From Serripes groenlandicus (Eukaryota > Mollusca > Bivalvia > Cardiida > Cardiidae), in the NCBI GenBank assembly GCA_031761405.1, contig JASEVX010000010.1:35254753-35318752 (forward strand): a stretch of 64,000 nt of DNA, written 5' to 3'. The notes beneath the pieces were generated by a model, which was not told the origin of the DNA, did no database searches, and saw only the letters and a list, made by a program, of their open reading frames with translations. A program made the position numbers and the translations under genes. This document shows positions 1 to 8,878 of this stretch, piece after piece. Position 1 is the stretch's first letter, and the number at the start of each line of letters is the position of its first letter.

Positions 1-190
1 ATATTGTCCATCATGTTTGTAAGACCTGGTGGCAGACTCCAGTTATATTCAGGGGAGATGATTATAAATCCATCTATAGATTTAATCTCTTCATTTAGGT
101 CTTTAATATTCTGTGGCACTTTCGATGCAGTTGGATCAAAAATGAAATTGACGCTCTGTTGTGACTTTGGTAAATCAATGGTAGTTGGGT
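1..190 (-). CDS. NADPH-dependent FMN reductase-like protein, exon 2 (runs off the window)
   Basis: Read on the minus strand from 190 down to 1, this is a 190-nt coding exon with no stop. It continues past the window edge. A pyrimidine-rich tract and CCGCCAG acceptor (AG at 192-191) precede it. It supplies two bases (AC) to a codon begun by exon 1 (G at 4934), giving Asp in the family-typical VTIFDP context. The translation contains a DGFIIISPEYNWSLPPGLTN stretch. SPEYN followed by Ser-x-Pro-Pro and a Leu-Thr-Asn segment is the flavin-binding signature of the NAD(P)H-dependent FMN reductase / flavodoxin-fold family, whose members transfer electrons from NAD(P)H to FMN or quinones. The match of splice phase and family motif across a 4.7-kb intron makes this a confident call. 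The substrate cannot be told. The C-terminal part lies outside the window. Confidence 0.85.
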
Positions 191-224
191 CTGGCGGCGA
201 GAAAAAAGAAAAAAGAAGTTCATA

Positions 225-454
225 TTAACCCTTTCCCTCATGCCACAATTCTGCAGCAGACGACTTTGAACATATCTTGTCAAAAAATAGAAAATCTCTA
301 TAATTGAATGGATAACCTATGACTAAAAGTGGAAAATATTGTGGCTAAAGGGGAAATTGCTCGTCTTGATAAATTTCTTCCTTTGTCACTATGTTTTCAA
401 AAAGCCGTCTGCTGCAGAGGCGTCAAAAAGCGTATATATGAGGGAAATGGTTAA
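225..454. mobile_element. TTAA-flanked palindromic MITE (piggyBac-like ends), copy 1
   Basis: Bounded by TTAA on both sides. The left end reads CCCTTTCCCTCAT and the right end ATGAGGGAAATGG, an inverted pair. Inside, TCTGCAGCAGACGACTTT near the left end is mirrored by GCCGTCTGCTGCAGAGGC near the right. The centre (GGCTAAAGGGGAAATTGCTC...) is part of another inverted repeat. A TTAA target and CCC-starting termini are the hallmark of the piggyBac superfamily. No transposase is encoded, so the element is non-autonomous. It sits in the intron of the FMN reductase gene. Confidence 0.8.
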
Positions 455-606
455 TAACACTGTAGAGACAGCTCAGCATGTACACTCGTCCTGCCTTAAT
501 CCTGGTCTGCATTACTCGCTACCCAGTTATTATATCGGAATACACAATGACTATAGCAATAACTTGAGCGATTAGGTCAGTTGTGACAGTGAGGATTTAA
601 GCAGGA

Positions 607-839
607 TTAACGCTCTCCCACTCACACAGATGATTTCTGAAGGATGTCTCAACAGCAGGCGACTTTTGAACTCATTGTTGCAACAGAAGAAACTGCCCAT
701 ATTTAGCAATGTCTCATTTGTTTGTAATATTTTCAACTTTATTTAATAATTTTCATTTAAAGAGAGAGAGTTTATGTGTTTGACTTTATGCTTTCAAAGT
801 CGTCTGCTGCAGATGTGGTGTATGTGGGAAAGCGTCTAA
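607..839. mobile_element. TTAA-type palindromic MITE, diverged copy 2
   Basis: Starts TTAACGCTCTCCCACTCA and ends TGTATGTGGGAAAGCGTCTAA. Internal CAGCAGGCGACTTTTGAA on the left is mirrored by CTTTCAAAGTCGTCTGCTGCAG on the right. Same family as 225-454 but more diverged. Confidence 0.65.
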
Positions 840-860
840 TCACGCTGAGCACCGTGACAT

Positions 861-1550
861 CGTTTACCCGCATCCCGATGATTTCAAGCAGCTTTATCCT
901 GTCCCGCCTATGAGACGCAGTTTGACGCATCTGCAGCAGACGACTTTTGAAAACATCGTGGCAAAAGAAAATTGCTGAACATTTGCCACTATGATTTCAA
1001 CTGTTTTCATTAATTATACCTTTATTTATAGAGACTTTTTCGGTTTGGACTAAAAAAAGTTTTAAAAGTCATCTGCTGCAGAGTTGTTGTATGTACCTCG
1101 TTTACCCCCATCCCGCTGAATCCAAGCAGCTTAATCCTTCCCCAGCTATAAGACGCAGTTTGACGCATCTGCAGCAGACGACTTTTGAAAACATCGTGGC
1201 AAAAGAAGTAATTAGGCTACTCAAAACGAGCAATTTCGTCTTTTGTCACAATGTTTTCAACTGTTTTCATTAATTATACCTTCATTTGTAGAGATTTTCT
1301 CGGTTTTTACTAATTGTTTTAAAAGTCGTCTGCTGCAGTTTTGTTGTATGTTGGGAAATGTCGTATGGTTCGTGACCTCGTTAACCCGTATCCCGATGAA
1401 TTCAAGCAGCTTTATCCTGTCCCACCTATGATACGCATGTTGACGCATCTGCAGCAGACGACGTTTGAAAACATCGTGGCAAACGAAGAAATTGCTCAAA
1501 ACGATTATTTTGCCACAATGTCTTCAACCGTTTTCATTAATTATACCTTC

Positions 1551-1587
<37 letters not shown>

Positions 1588-1655
1588 CGGGGTTTTTGAC
1601 AACATGCTTTCAAAGTCGTCTGCTGCAGGTTTGCTGTATGTGGGAAAGGGTTGAA
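861..1655. repeat. three MITE-derived units in tandem (periods 238 and 280 bp)
   Basis: Each unit starts CGTT(T/A)ACCC..ATCCCG(A/C)TG (861, 1099, 1379). It runs through TTGACGCATCTGCAGCAGACGAC and a GGCAAA(A/C)GAA segment, then a TTTTCATTAATTATACCT stretch, and closes with GTCGTCTGCTGCAG. These are copies of the TTAA MITE with an extra 60-bp leader, duplicated head to tail. A (TA)n run at 1552-1585 expands the third unit. The last unit ends in the normal terminus TGTATGTGGGAAAGGGTTGAA. Confidence 0.75.
1552..1585. repeat. (TA)n microsatellite
   Basis: Uninterrupted TA run inside the third tandem MITE unit. Confidence 0.95.
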
Positions 1656-2026
1656 TGTATCGTCTCCCCTGAATGATGGCAAATGCATGAACTACTCTAA
1701 CTAGTATTTGCTGATTATATTGACAAATAAATGTCGAACAATGCAGTCCGAGATTAGAATGCATGGTGTGCAATGTCTTTGGGCAACGGTGAACACAATC
1801 TAGCGAGATAAGTCAAAAGCTACAAGTGATTCCGATTCCGATTTTGGACAATTATAGCATTAATTATTCATGATCCCTGGGTAAACAAACCAGTACTAGG
1901 CTAGAAAATGTGAAAGGACAATCAAGACGCTATCTAAAGACAGTAGAACCACTGACAGGTCACGTGATTCTACCCTTTAAAGATTTATTTTTAACGACAA
2001 ACTAGAACTATCACTGAAGATGATAA
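1656..2026. other. intronic sequence with an old SINE-like scrap
   Basis: No coding signal. About 1865-1895 (TTATTCATGATCCCTGGG, then AAACAAACCAGTACTA) matches a stretch of the SINE fragment at 61930-61980, so it is probably an old SINE remnant. Confidence 0.4.
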
Positions 2027-4131
2027 ATACCCCCAAAACAGCACCTTGACTCAAAATATGGCTTCCGACCGACCAACAAAATACACCGCACTTCCTCTCA
2101 ATGTGTTGTATCATCCTATGAAGTTTTATTAAATTCCAACAATTTGTTTTAAAGTTATGCTCTGGACAAGACTCTACGAATAAGAAAAAGTAACAAAGGG
2201 CAATAAGTCTGTAATTATGTAAATTAGAGTTATGGTTCTTATACACTGCACTTCCTCTCATTATGCTCTACCATTGTATGCAGTTTTATTAGATTCCATC
2301 TGATAGTTATTAAGTAATTCTCCGGACAAGAAAAAGTAACAAAGGGCAATAACTCTGTATTTATATAAAATAGAGTTATGGTTCCTGTACACCGCACTTC
2401 CTCTCAATGTGTTGTATCATCCTATGAAGTTTAAATAAATTCCAAGAATTAGTTTTAAAGTTATGCTCCGGACAAGACTCTACGAACAAGAAAAAGTAAC
2501 AAAGGGCAATAACTCTGTAAATATTTAAATTAGAGTTATGGTTCTTGTACACTGCACTTCCTCTGATTATGCTCTACCATTGTATGCAGTTTTATTAGAT
2601 TCCATCTGTTAGTTATTAAGTAATTCTCCGGACAAGAAAAAGTAACAAAGGGCAATAACTCTTTATTTAGATAAAATAGAGTTATGGTTCCTGTACACCG
2701 CACTTCCTCTCAATGTGTTGTATCATCCTATGAAGTTTTATTAAATTCCAACAATTTGTTTTAAAGTTATGCTCTGGACAAGACTCTACGAATAAGAAAA
2801 AGTAACAAAGGGCAATAAGTCTGTAATTATGTAAATTAGAGTTATGGTTCTTATATACTGCACTTCCTCTCATTATGCTCTACCATTGTATGCAGTTTTA
2901 TTAGATTCCATCTGATAGTTATTAAGTTATTCTCCGGACAAGACAAAGTAACAAAGGGCAATAACTCTGTATTTATATAAAATAGAATTATGGTTCCTGT
3001 ACACCGCACTTCCTCTCAATGTGTTGTATCATCCTATGAAGTTTAAATAAAATCCAAGAATTAGTTTTAAAGTTATGCTCCGGACAAGACTCTACGAACA
3101 AGAAAAAGTAACAAAGGGCAATAACTCTGTAAATATTTAAATTAGAGTTATGGTTCTTGTACACTGCACTTCCTCCGATTATGCTCTACCATTGTATGCA
3201 GTTTTATTAGATTCCATCTGTTAGTTATTAAGTAATTCTCCGGACAAGAAAAAGTAACAAAGGGCAATAACTCTTTATTTAGATAAAATAGAGTTATGGT
3301 TCCTGTACACCGCACTTCCTCTCAATGTGTTGTATCATCCTATGAAGTTTTATTAAATTCCAACAATTTGTTTTATAGTTATGCTCTGGACAAGACTCTA
3401 CGAATAAGAAAAAGTAACAAAGGGCAATAACTATGTAATTATGTAAATTAGAGTTATGGTTCTTGTACACTGCACTTTCTCTGAGTATGCTCTACCATTG
3501 TATGCAGTTTTATTAGATTCCATCTGTTAGTTATTAAGTAATTCTCTGGACAAGAAAAAGTAACAAAGGGCAATAACTCTGTATTTAGATAAAATAGAGT
3601 TATGGTTCCTGTACACCGCACTTCCTCTCAATGTGTTGTATCATCCTGTGAAGTTTTATTAAATTCCAACAATTTGTTTTAAAGTTATGCTCTGGACAAG
3701 ACTCTACGAATAAGAAAAAGTAACAAAGGGCAATAACTATGTAATTATGTAAATTAGAGTTATGGTTCTTGTACAGTGCACTTCCTCTCATTATGCTCTA
3801 CCATTGTATGTAGTTTTATTAGATTCCATCTGTTAGTTATTAAGTAATTCTCCGGACAAGAAAAAGTAACAAAGGGCAATAACTCTGTATTTAGATAAAA
3901 TAGAGTTATGGTTCCTGTACACCGCACTTCCTCTCAATGTGTTGTATCATCCTATGAATTTTCGTTCAAATCCTATGTTGCATTGTTAAGATATGGTCCG
4001 GACAAGATATGGCTTCCGACCGACCGACCGACCGACCGACCGACCGACCGACCGACCGACCGACCGACCGACCGACCGACCGACACAGTGACTCCTATAT
4101 ACCCCCCCAAAACTTTGTTTTTTGGGGGTAT
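2027..4131. mobile_element. pearl-like element 1: inverted ends, 306-bp tandem dimers, (CCGA)n tail
   Basis: The left end ATACCCCCAAAA (2027-2038) is inverted at the right end TTTTTTGGGGGTAT (about 4118-4131). The right end also folds into a hairpin (TATACCCCCCCAAAAC, 3-nt loop, GTTTTTTGGGGGTATA). Between them lie six repeats of a dimer. ACACCGCACTTCC occurs at 2073, 2389, 2695, 3001, 3307, 3613 and 3919, exactly 306 bp apart after the first. Each dimer has two related halves of about 150 bp, each with GAGTTATGGTTC and AGTAACAAAGGGCAATAA. The array ends in GATATGGCTTCCGACCGACC and a pure (CCGA)n tract. This plan matches bivalve 'pearl' elements (tandem-repeat-bearing, Helitron- or MITE-like), as known from oysters and clams. 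No protein is encoded; short ORFs here are artefacts. Confidence 0.75.
4014..4084. repeat. (CCGA)n microsatellite near the 3' end of pearl-like element 1
   Basis: About 17 perfect tetranucleotide units. A short, interrupted copy of the same motif (GGCTTCCGACCGACCAAC) occurs at the element's 5' side near 2060-2070. Confidence 0.95.
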
Positions 4132-4253
4132 AAAAAGGAGATAGATCTAGTTGTAAGGTTCCTTTTCCTAAGTCGTAGTTATTTTGATGTATGTTGAAAC
4201 TTTGAGGATCGAACTACTAGCATTTTGATAACAAGAGTTGTCGGAGGACAATA

Positions 4254-4914
4254 TAGCTCGCCTATCAGGGCCATCGTCTATCAGGGCCTACTTCAGAACA
4301 GTTATAGCATTAGATAAAGTCACACATTGCAAGATAATACACCTTTTCAATACTTCCATGCAAATGTTAACGAAGTCCATACAGGCCTTTTAAATATGTA
4401 AATTGGTTTATATACGATGTATGCCAATAGTGAACATAATACCGAAGACTTACAGTATCAGTATCAGATAAAACCACACACTATTATTTATTGCAAGATA
4501 TCACAAATTTTCAATACTTGCATGCAAATCTTAACCTGGCAACGCTGATACCAACGCCATACAAGGTCCCCTAATGATCCTGAATAAGTGTGTGAAGTTT
4601 CAAAGCAACAGCATACACAGTGTCTGAGAAAAGGCCTTGCACGCAAAGGTTTGACCAAAATTCTAAGTCGAAAAAGGGGCACAATTCAGTCAAAATCCAT
4701 TCCAGAGTTATGGGACTTGACATACAAGGTCCCCTAATGATCCTGAATAAGTGTGTGAAGTTTCAAAGCAACAGCATACACAGTGTCTGAGAAAAGGCCT
4801 CCCACGCAAAGGTTTGACCAAGCTGGCAACGCGGACGTCAACGCCAACACCAACGCCAACGCGGACGCCGGGGTGATAACATAAGCTCCCCTATTTCTTC
4901 GAATAGGCGAGCTA
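4254..4914. mobile_element. pearl-like element 2: TAGCTCGCCTAT ends, 173-bp direct repeat
   Basis: Perfect 12-bp inverted ends, TAGCTCGCCTAT (4254-4265) and ATAGGCGAGCTA (4903-4914). Inside, a stretch of about 95 bp beginning ACAAGGTCCCCTAATGATCC occurs at 4561 and again at 4734. A degenerate GC-rich (CCAACG/GGACGC) tract at about 4835-4872 precedes the 3' end. This is the same order as in the two other pearl-like elements. It lies in the intron of the FMN reductase gene, just downstream of the exon 1 donor. Confidence 0.7.
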
Positions 4915-4933
4915 AAAAGGTAGTCATACTTAC

Positions 4934-5054
4934 CAAAAATGGTAACTTTATGGTCTTTCTCTACCGCAGTCTGGACAAATTGCTTTACCCTGTCACACAT
5001 TCTTTCATCTCGGGTCGAACCCATTAGTAAACCAATATTCAATCTTGTCGCCAT
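4934..5054 (-). CDS. NADPH-dependent FMN reductase-like protein, first coding exon
   Basis: The ATG is at 5054-5052, with G at -3 and G at +4 (good initiation context). The exon encodes 40 residues plus one base: MATRLNIGLLMGSTRDERM, then a helix ending KVTIF. The GSTRDERM stretch after a hydrophobic beta strand is the phosphate-binding loop of flavodoxin-fold FMN reductases. The exon ends at a perfect donor (GTAAGT on the minus strand, 4933-4928), so the intron is phase 1 and fits exon 2 at 190. TTTTTTCTTTAG just upstream (AG at 5062-5061) looks like an acceptor, so a non-coding 5' exon may exist further right. The intron (191-4933) is filled with MITEs and tandem-repeat elements. It is a real host gene rather than a transposon, since it is spliced and matches a known enzyme family. 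Confidence 0.85.
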
Positions 5055-5078
5055 TTCTTACTAAAGAAAAAAATTATG

Positions 5079-5107
5079 ATAATAATAATAATAATAATAA
5101 TAATAAT
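5079..5107. repeat. (AAT)n microsatellite
   Basis: About nine AAT/TAA units in the presumed 5' UTR or 5' intron of the FMN reductase gene. Confidence 0.9.
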
Positions 5108-5179
5108 ATAACTTAGTTAATTTAATAATGAGAGTTGATTATTCATAAAAGTACAAGTTTGCTATATATGTACAGTGGC

Positions 5180-5218
5180 TACGTCATGTATAAACAAGTG
5201 ACGTCATTCACACGTCAG
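5180..5218 (-). promoter_or_regulatory. cluster of CRE/ATF-like sites upstream of the FMN reductase gene
   Basis: Three ACGTCA cores lie within 39 bp: TACGTCA at 5180-5186, a perfect palindromic CRE TGACGTCA at 5199-5206, and CACGTCAG at 5211-5218. They lie 125-165 bp upstream of the ATG of the minus-strand gene. This is where a proximal promoter would be if there is no far-upstream exon. CREB/ATF or related bZIP binding is inferred from the motif only. Confidence 0.4.
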
Positions 5219-5306
5219 CGGTAAAGGAAAATGTACCAAATACGTAATTTGTTTTGAAAATTGATTGTTTAACACAGAACGTTAATCATTCTCGCATTCT
5301 CAATCA

Positions 5307-5308
<2 letters not shown>

Positions 5309-5338
<30 letters not shown>

Positions 5339-5611
5339 GATTGGGGTTTAACGCCATTTTTAACAATTGCGGCCAGTTCACCTACTCATGCATTTCCTGG
5401 TTTTCTAACACACATGTGCTCCACACAGCAATCTTTCCAAGCAACTGGCTGCTTTTCCACATATACTTAGCCCATTGGTGGAAGAGGAATGACTCATATC
5501 GCATTGACTTTTATCAATCCTCAGAAAGAAAGTTGGCCGAGCCGGGATTCGAACTCACAACCCCTGGATTGACAGCCCGCGTCGCTACCGACTGAGCTAC
5601 CGGGGCTCGGC
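5309..5611 (-). mobile_element. tRNA-derived SINE with a 12-bp target duplication
   Basis: On the minus strand the element starts with a tRNA-like head. CCCCGGTAGCTCAGTCGGTA is the A box and GAGTTCGAATCCCG the B box of an RNA polymerase III promoter. It ends in a GGCGTTAAACCCC domain and a (TCAA)n tail. TTCTCAATCAGA at 5297-5308 and 5612-5623 flanks it perfectly, a target duplication showing retrotransposition. The body includes the conserved CCGC(C/A) ... TTGTTAAAAATGGCGTTAAAC 3' domain shared with the copies at 27076 and 16979. Mobility would need a partner LINE's reverse transcriptase. It is not a functional tRNA gene. Confidence 0.9.
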
Positions 5612-5721
5612 TTCTCAATCAGAGGCATTATACATATGAGAGCGTCCGTGTGAAAACGTACATGTTTGCTTTTGTGACAGTCAAAATCTAGATTTTCACT
5701 TTTTTTAAAACATAATATAAT

Positions 5722-5979
5722 TGAGCCGTCCGAAAACCAACATTGTGGACGCTGCGTAAAGTATCGACCCGGATCGGCCTAAGCAAACCGTGCAGGCTTA
5801 CCCGGATAGACACTTTTCGCCTACTGTGGATTTTCTGTTTCATGAAGCATTACTCTATACCTCTATACTCCTGAGACGGAATGTGTCGGCCCGGATCAGT
5901 CTGCGCGGACTGCGCAGGCTGATCTGGGTCGATACATTACGCAGGGGCCATAATGTTGGTTTTCTCGCGAGACTGCTCA
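5722..5979. mobile_element. TGAGCC...GGCTCA MITE, copy 1
   Basis: The ends are inverted: TGAGCCGTC..GAAAACCAACAT on the left, ATGTTGGTTTTCTCGCGAGA ..GCTCA on the right. Long subterminal arms also pair (TATCGACCCGGATCGGCCT with GGCTGATCTGGGTCGATA). The left end has lost the CGCGAG found in other copies. About 258 bp, no coding capacity. Confidence 0.8.
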
Positions 5980-7059
5980 TATTACGTCCACATCCTTGTT
6001 AGAAGATTCCGTGAACTTGCGTAGATCTTGAGCAGATGGACAGAGTATTGTGAGCCTAGACTCTTCAGAAGTGCCAATTGGTACATTTTAGCATTGAAAT
6101 ATGTAATGTCTAAATGGCAAACAATGCTGATATCATGGGAGACCTGTTTTACATGAAGCTGCGTTGTTGTTTGCAAAAGCCTTTAATTGTCTTTTGCAGC
6201 GAAGGCGTTAAGTGTAATGTAGTTCACATTGTCGATGAGAAACTTGAGTTAACTGGGTAATCTACTGTATAGAGCGTATATATGGGTCGTATTTCGCTAA
6301 ATACATCCGCGGGCCAGGCTGATCAACACCACAGTAGTCCCTAAAAAAACAACTTTGTTTGCATAGAAATGAGTATATACCATCCCCAGAATGCATTGAA
6401 TATATGACATTGAGTTTAAAATTATTGTAAATGTGTATAGGATGTACTTGAAATAGGATGTACTTGAAATGATTGTTTTGATCACTTTTAGTATTTTGGC
6501 CTTGTTTGAAAAGCTAAACACCTGTTTTGACCGGGACCGATTTGATCCAAAATGACGGTAACCTATTTCGTAAAACAGGTCATTCTACATGGAAACAAAG
6601 AAGGAATTTGTTAAGAGTATTGTATGTGAGTCAATATATTTTTTTGCAACAAAATCCTGTCCCGATGAAGTTATGCTTTACTTTGCTTAGATTAGAGCAA
6701 AGTTCCACTTTTATTGTATGGACAATATTGAACTGTGCACGTTTCATGAACAAAATAGTACCTGAAGTGGAAGGAAATATTCAGTAATGTCGATCGAAGT
6801 GGAAAAATTATCATCTTTCCATTGTCCCTAAATTAAAAGTTTTAACAATCTAACACTGTCTGACGAAAAATCTGTGGAGAATCTTGTTCTTGTTATAGCT
6901 GGATTTTAATTCAGTTATATCTTTCACATTATCAAATATAAATACATCAAATAACTATAGATTTAATACTTTATTTGTTTCATATTCTGTGAAACCTTAA
7001 ACTAGTTCAGTGATGTAACAAATTACTTAAATCCTCAAATACAAGGTTACTTCCCTTAG
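5980..7059. other. no recognised feature
   Basis: AT-rich unique sequence. A 16-bp direct repeat (AGGATGTACTTGAAAT) occurs twice near 6439-6471. The small ORFs show no family resemblance. Confidence 0.5.
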
Positions 7060-7173
7060 TAAAATATGTAATTCTACAACCATTTGAAGAGAAGTTCTTA
7101 AAACAAATAAAGCAGACAACCACCACAGCATGTGTTCAGTGTGGTAAAAATACAGAAATATTACAGTATCCAG
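7060..7173 (+). CDS. putative internal exon with a CxxC motif
   Basis: A 114-bp stretch is open in one frame between a plausible acceptor (TTACTTCCCTTAG, AG at 7058-7059) and a strong donor (CCAG|GTAAGT, GT at 7174). Both introns would be phase 1, so the exon is symmetric. The peptide runs from KYVILQPFEEKFLKQIKQ to a Cys-Val-Gln-Cys-Gly-Lys segment and ends LQYP. The CVQCGK knuckle suggests half of a zinc-binding motif. No partner exon or family was recognised, so the evidence is splice signals plus an open, protein-like frame. It could be a chance match. Confidence 0.35.
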
Positions 7174-7354
7174 GTAAGTGCGTATAATTCTAGTAGTTCC
7201 TTGATATAATGATCGTGGCCTTTTTTACGTTGACAGTAATGAAGTTTATGCATTGCGCATACAATATGTTAAGTGGGTGTGTAAACATTTCACCATCAAA
7301 TTGAACACATATGCATAGTGTACGGGATTTAAAGGTCGCTGAAGGTAAAATACA

Positions 7355-7815
7355 TCCTTGATGTAACAATCCTTGATGTAACATCGAAAATTGTTACACC
7401 AAGGAATGATTTGGCTACATGAAGGAAATTAACTCGTGAAAGTGGTGCATACATCCTTTATGTTTGAATTCATTGAATTTGATGTGTAAACACTTGTAAA
7501 TCAACACATGTTCATCATAGCTGGAGTGCTTGAACAGGCATATGTGTATCAGTACTGAATAAAAATATCAGTTATTGTGAAAATCGTTACATCAAGTAGT
7601 GGATATTGTTATGTCAAGGAAATAAATGAAACGAAATACTGACAAAAAATTGCTGTACACACCGCAGAATGTAGGAATGTACATCTACCATATGTTTTTG
7701 CATTGGTCGTTTGTATAAGGAAAACAGAAGTTATGTGCATGTCAATATTTTCAAAAGAAATTATTATGTTGAAAAGATTGTTACATCAAGGAAAGGTTGT
7801 TGTTACATGACGGAA
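7355..7815. repeat. field of inverted/direct TTGTTACATCAAGG motifs
   Basis: TCCTTGATGTAACAAT at 7355 is followed by CCTTGATGTAACAT, then inverted as ATTGTTACACCAAGGA (7390-7405), giving a hairpin. Further plus-oriented copies occur near 7585 (GTTACATCAAG), 7609 (ATTGTTATGTCAAGGA), 7778 (ATTGTTACATCAAGGA) and 7799 (GTTGTTACATGACGGA). The layout suggests a small non-autonomous DNA element with subterminal repeats. Confidence 0.5.
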
Positions 7816-7843
7816 CATATATATATATATATATATATATATA
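7816..7843. repeat. (AT)n microsatellite
   Basis: Uninterrupted AT dinucleotide run. Confidence 0.95.
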
Positions 7844-7995
7844 ACAGTGAAAGATGTGATGTACGTGCGGTATAATGAAGTTTTAACGTAACTGCAATAT
7901 TTGCTAGAATTGCACATTTGTATTTGCTGAAAGAGTAAATACTTATATTGCCAAATGTACTGAGAATGTAGATATGCACGTAGGCGATAGTGAGA

Positions 7996-8115
7996 CAGTT
8001 TGTATGAGTGAGTTGGCTGGTGAGAAGGTAGCCAGTGAGGTAGGTGGTAAAGAGATGGTTTGTATGAGTGAGTTGGCTGGTGAGAAGATATATAGTGAGG
8101 TACGTGGTGGAGAGA
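7996..8115 (+). repeat. 60-bp direct duplication that keeps an ORF open
   Basis: TTTGTATGAGTGAGTTGGCTGG occurs at about 7999 and 8059, exactly 60 bp (20 codons) apart. The enclosing frame (7974-8204) reads two copies of a VCMSELAGEK-type block. No known family was recognised and no splice sites were found, so it is scored as a repeat rather than a gene. Confidence 0.5.
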
Positions 8116-8263
8116 TCACCTATAGTACGGTAATATCAAACGTACATGTAGTAATAGGAAGTATGACATTAATACCTATCTTAAACATATGTGTCGAAAG
8201 ATAACGCCAACCTGTATAGAGAAAGGTACGATCCGAGTCCGACAATACAAGTATTTGATTTGA

Positions 8264-8479
8264 TTAATTATGTCCCTCATACGACATTCTGCAGCAGACG
8301 ACTTTTAACATATTTTGTCAAAAAATAAAAAATCTCTAGAATTGAATGGATGACTAAAAGTGGAAAACATTGTGGCAAAAGGAGAAATTGCTCGGTTTTT
8401 TCTTCTTTTGTCACTATGTTTTCCAAAAGCCGTCTGCTGCAGAGGCGTCAGAAATCGTCTATATGAGGGAAAGGGCTAA
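8264..8479. mobile_element. TTAA-type palindromic MITE
   Basis: Left end TTAATTATGTCCCTCAT, then CTGCAGCAGACGACTTTT. Right end CCGTCTGCTGCAGAGGC, then ATATGAGGGAAAGGGCTAA. The internal AACATTGTGGCAAAAGGAGA is the family's central motif. Confidence 0.75.
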
Positions 8480-8486
8480 AGCTATC

Positions 8487-8600
8487 TTAACTCTTTCCCA
8501 CATACAACAATTCTGCAGCAGACGGCCTTCGAAACATGTAGACACAAATTTAGAATATCTCTATAAATAAACGTATAAATATTGAAAAGAGTGAAACACA
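8487..8600. mobile_element. TTAA-type MITE, left half only
   Basis: TTAACTCTTTCCCACATACA, then TTCTGCAGCAGACGGCC. The copy stops where the TGAGCC MITE at 8615 begins, so it is truncated or was interrupted there. Confidence 0.65.
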
Positions 8601-8614
8601 TTGTGAGAAAGTTG

Positions 8615-8877
8615 TGAGCCGTTCCGCGAGAAAATCAACAGTGTGGACTCTGCCTAAAGTATCGACCCAGATCAGTCTATGCATGCCGCGCAGGCTAACC
8701 AGGATAGGCACTTTTCGCCTCCTGTGGATTTTCGGTTTCAGGAATCATTACTATATACCTGTATCACCCTCAGGCGGAATGTGTCGGCCCGGATTAGCCT
8801 GCGCGGACTACGCAGGCTGATCTGGATCGATACATAACGCAGAGGCCATTATGTTGGTTTTCTCGCGAGACGGCTCA
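8615..8877. mobile_element. TGAGCC...GGCTCA MITE, copy 2
   Basis: TGAGCCGTTCCGCGAGAAAA on the left is mirrored by TTTTCTCGCGAGACGGCTCA on the right. 263 bp. The 86-bp tandem array starts at its right edge. Confidence 0.85.
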
Positions 8878-8878
8878 T

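Noticed and set aside
3908..4197. ORFs reading PTDRPTDR
   Set aside because: Translation of the (CCGA)n tract at the end of pearl-like element 1.
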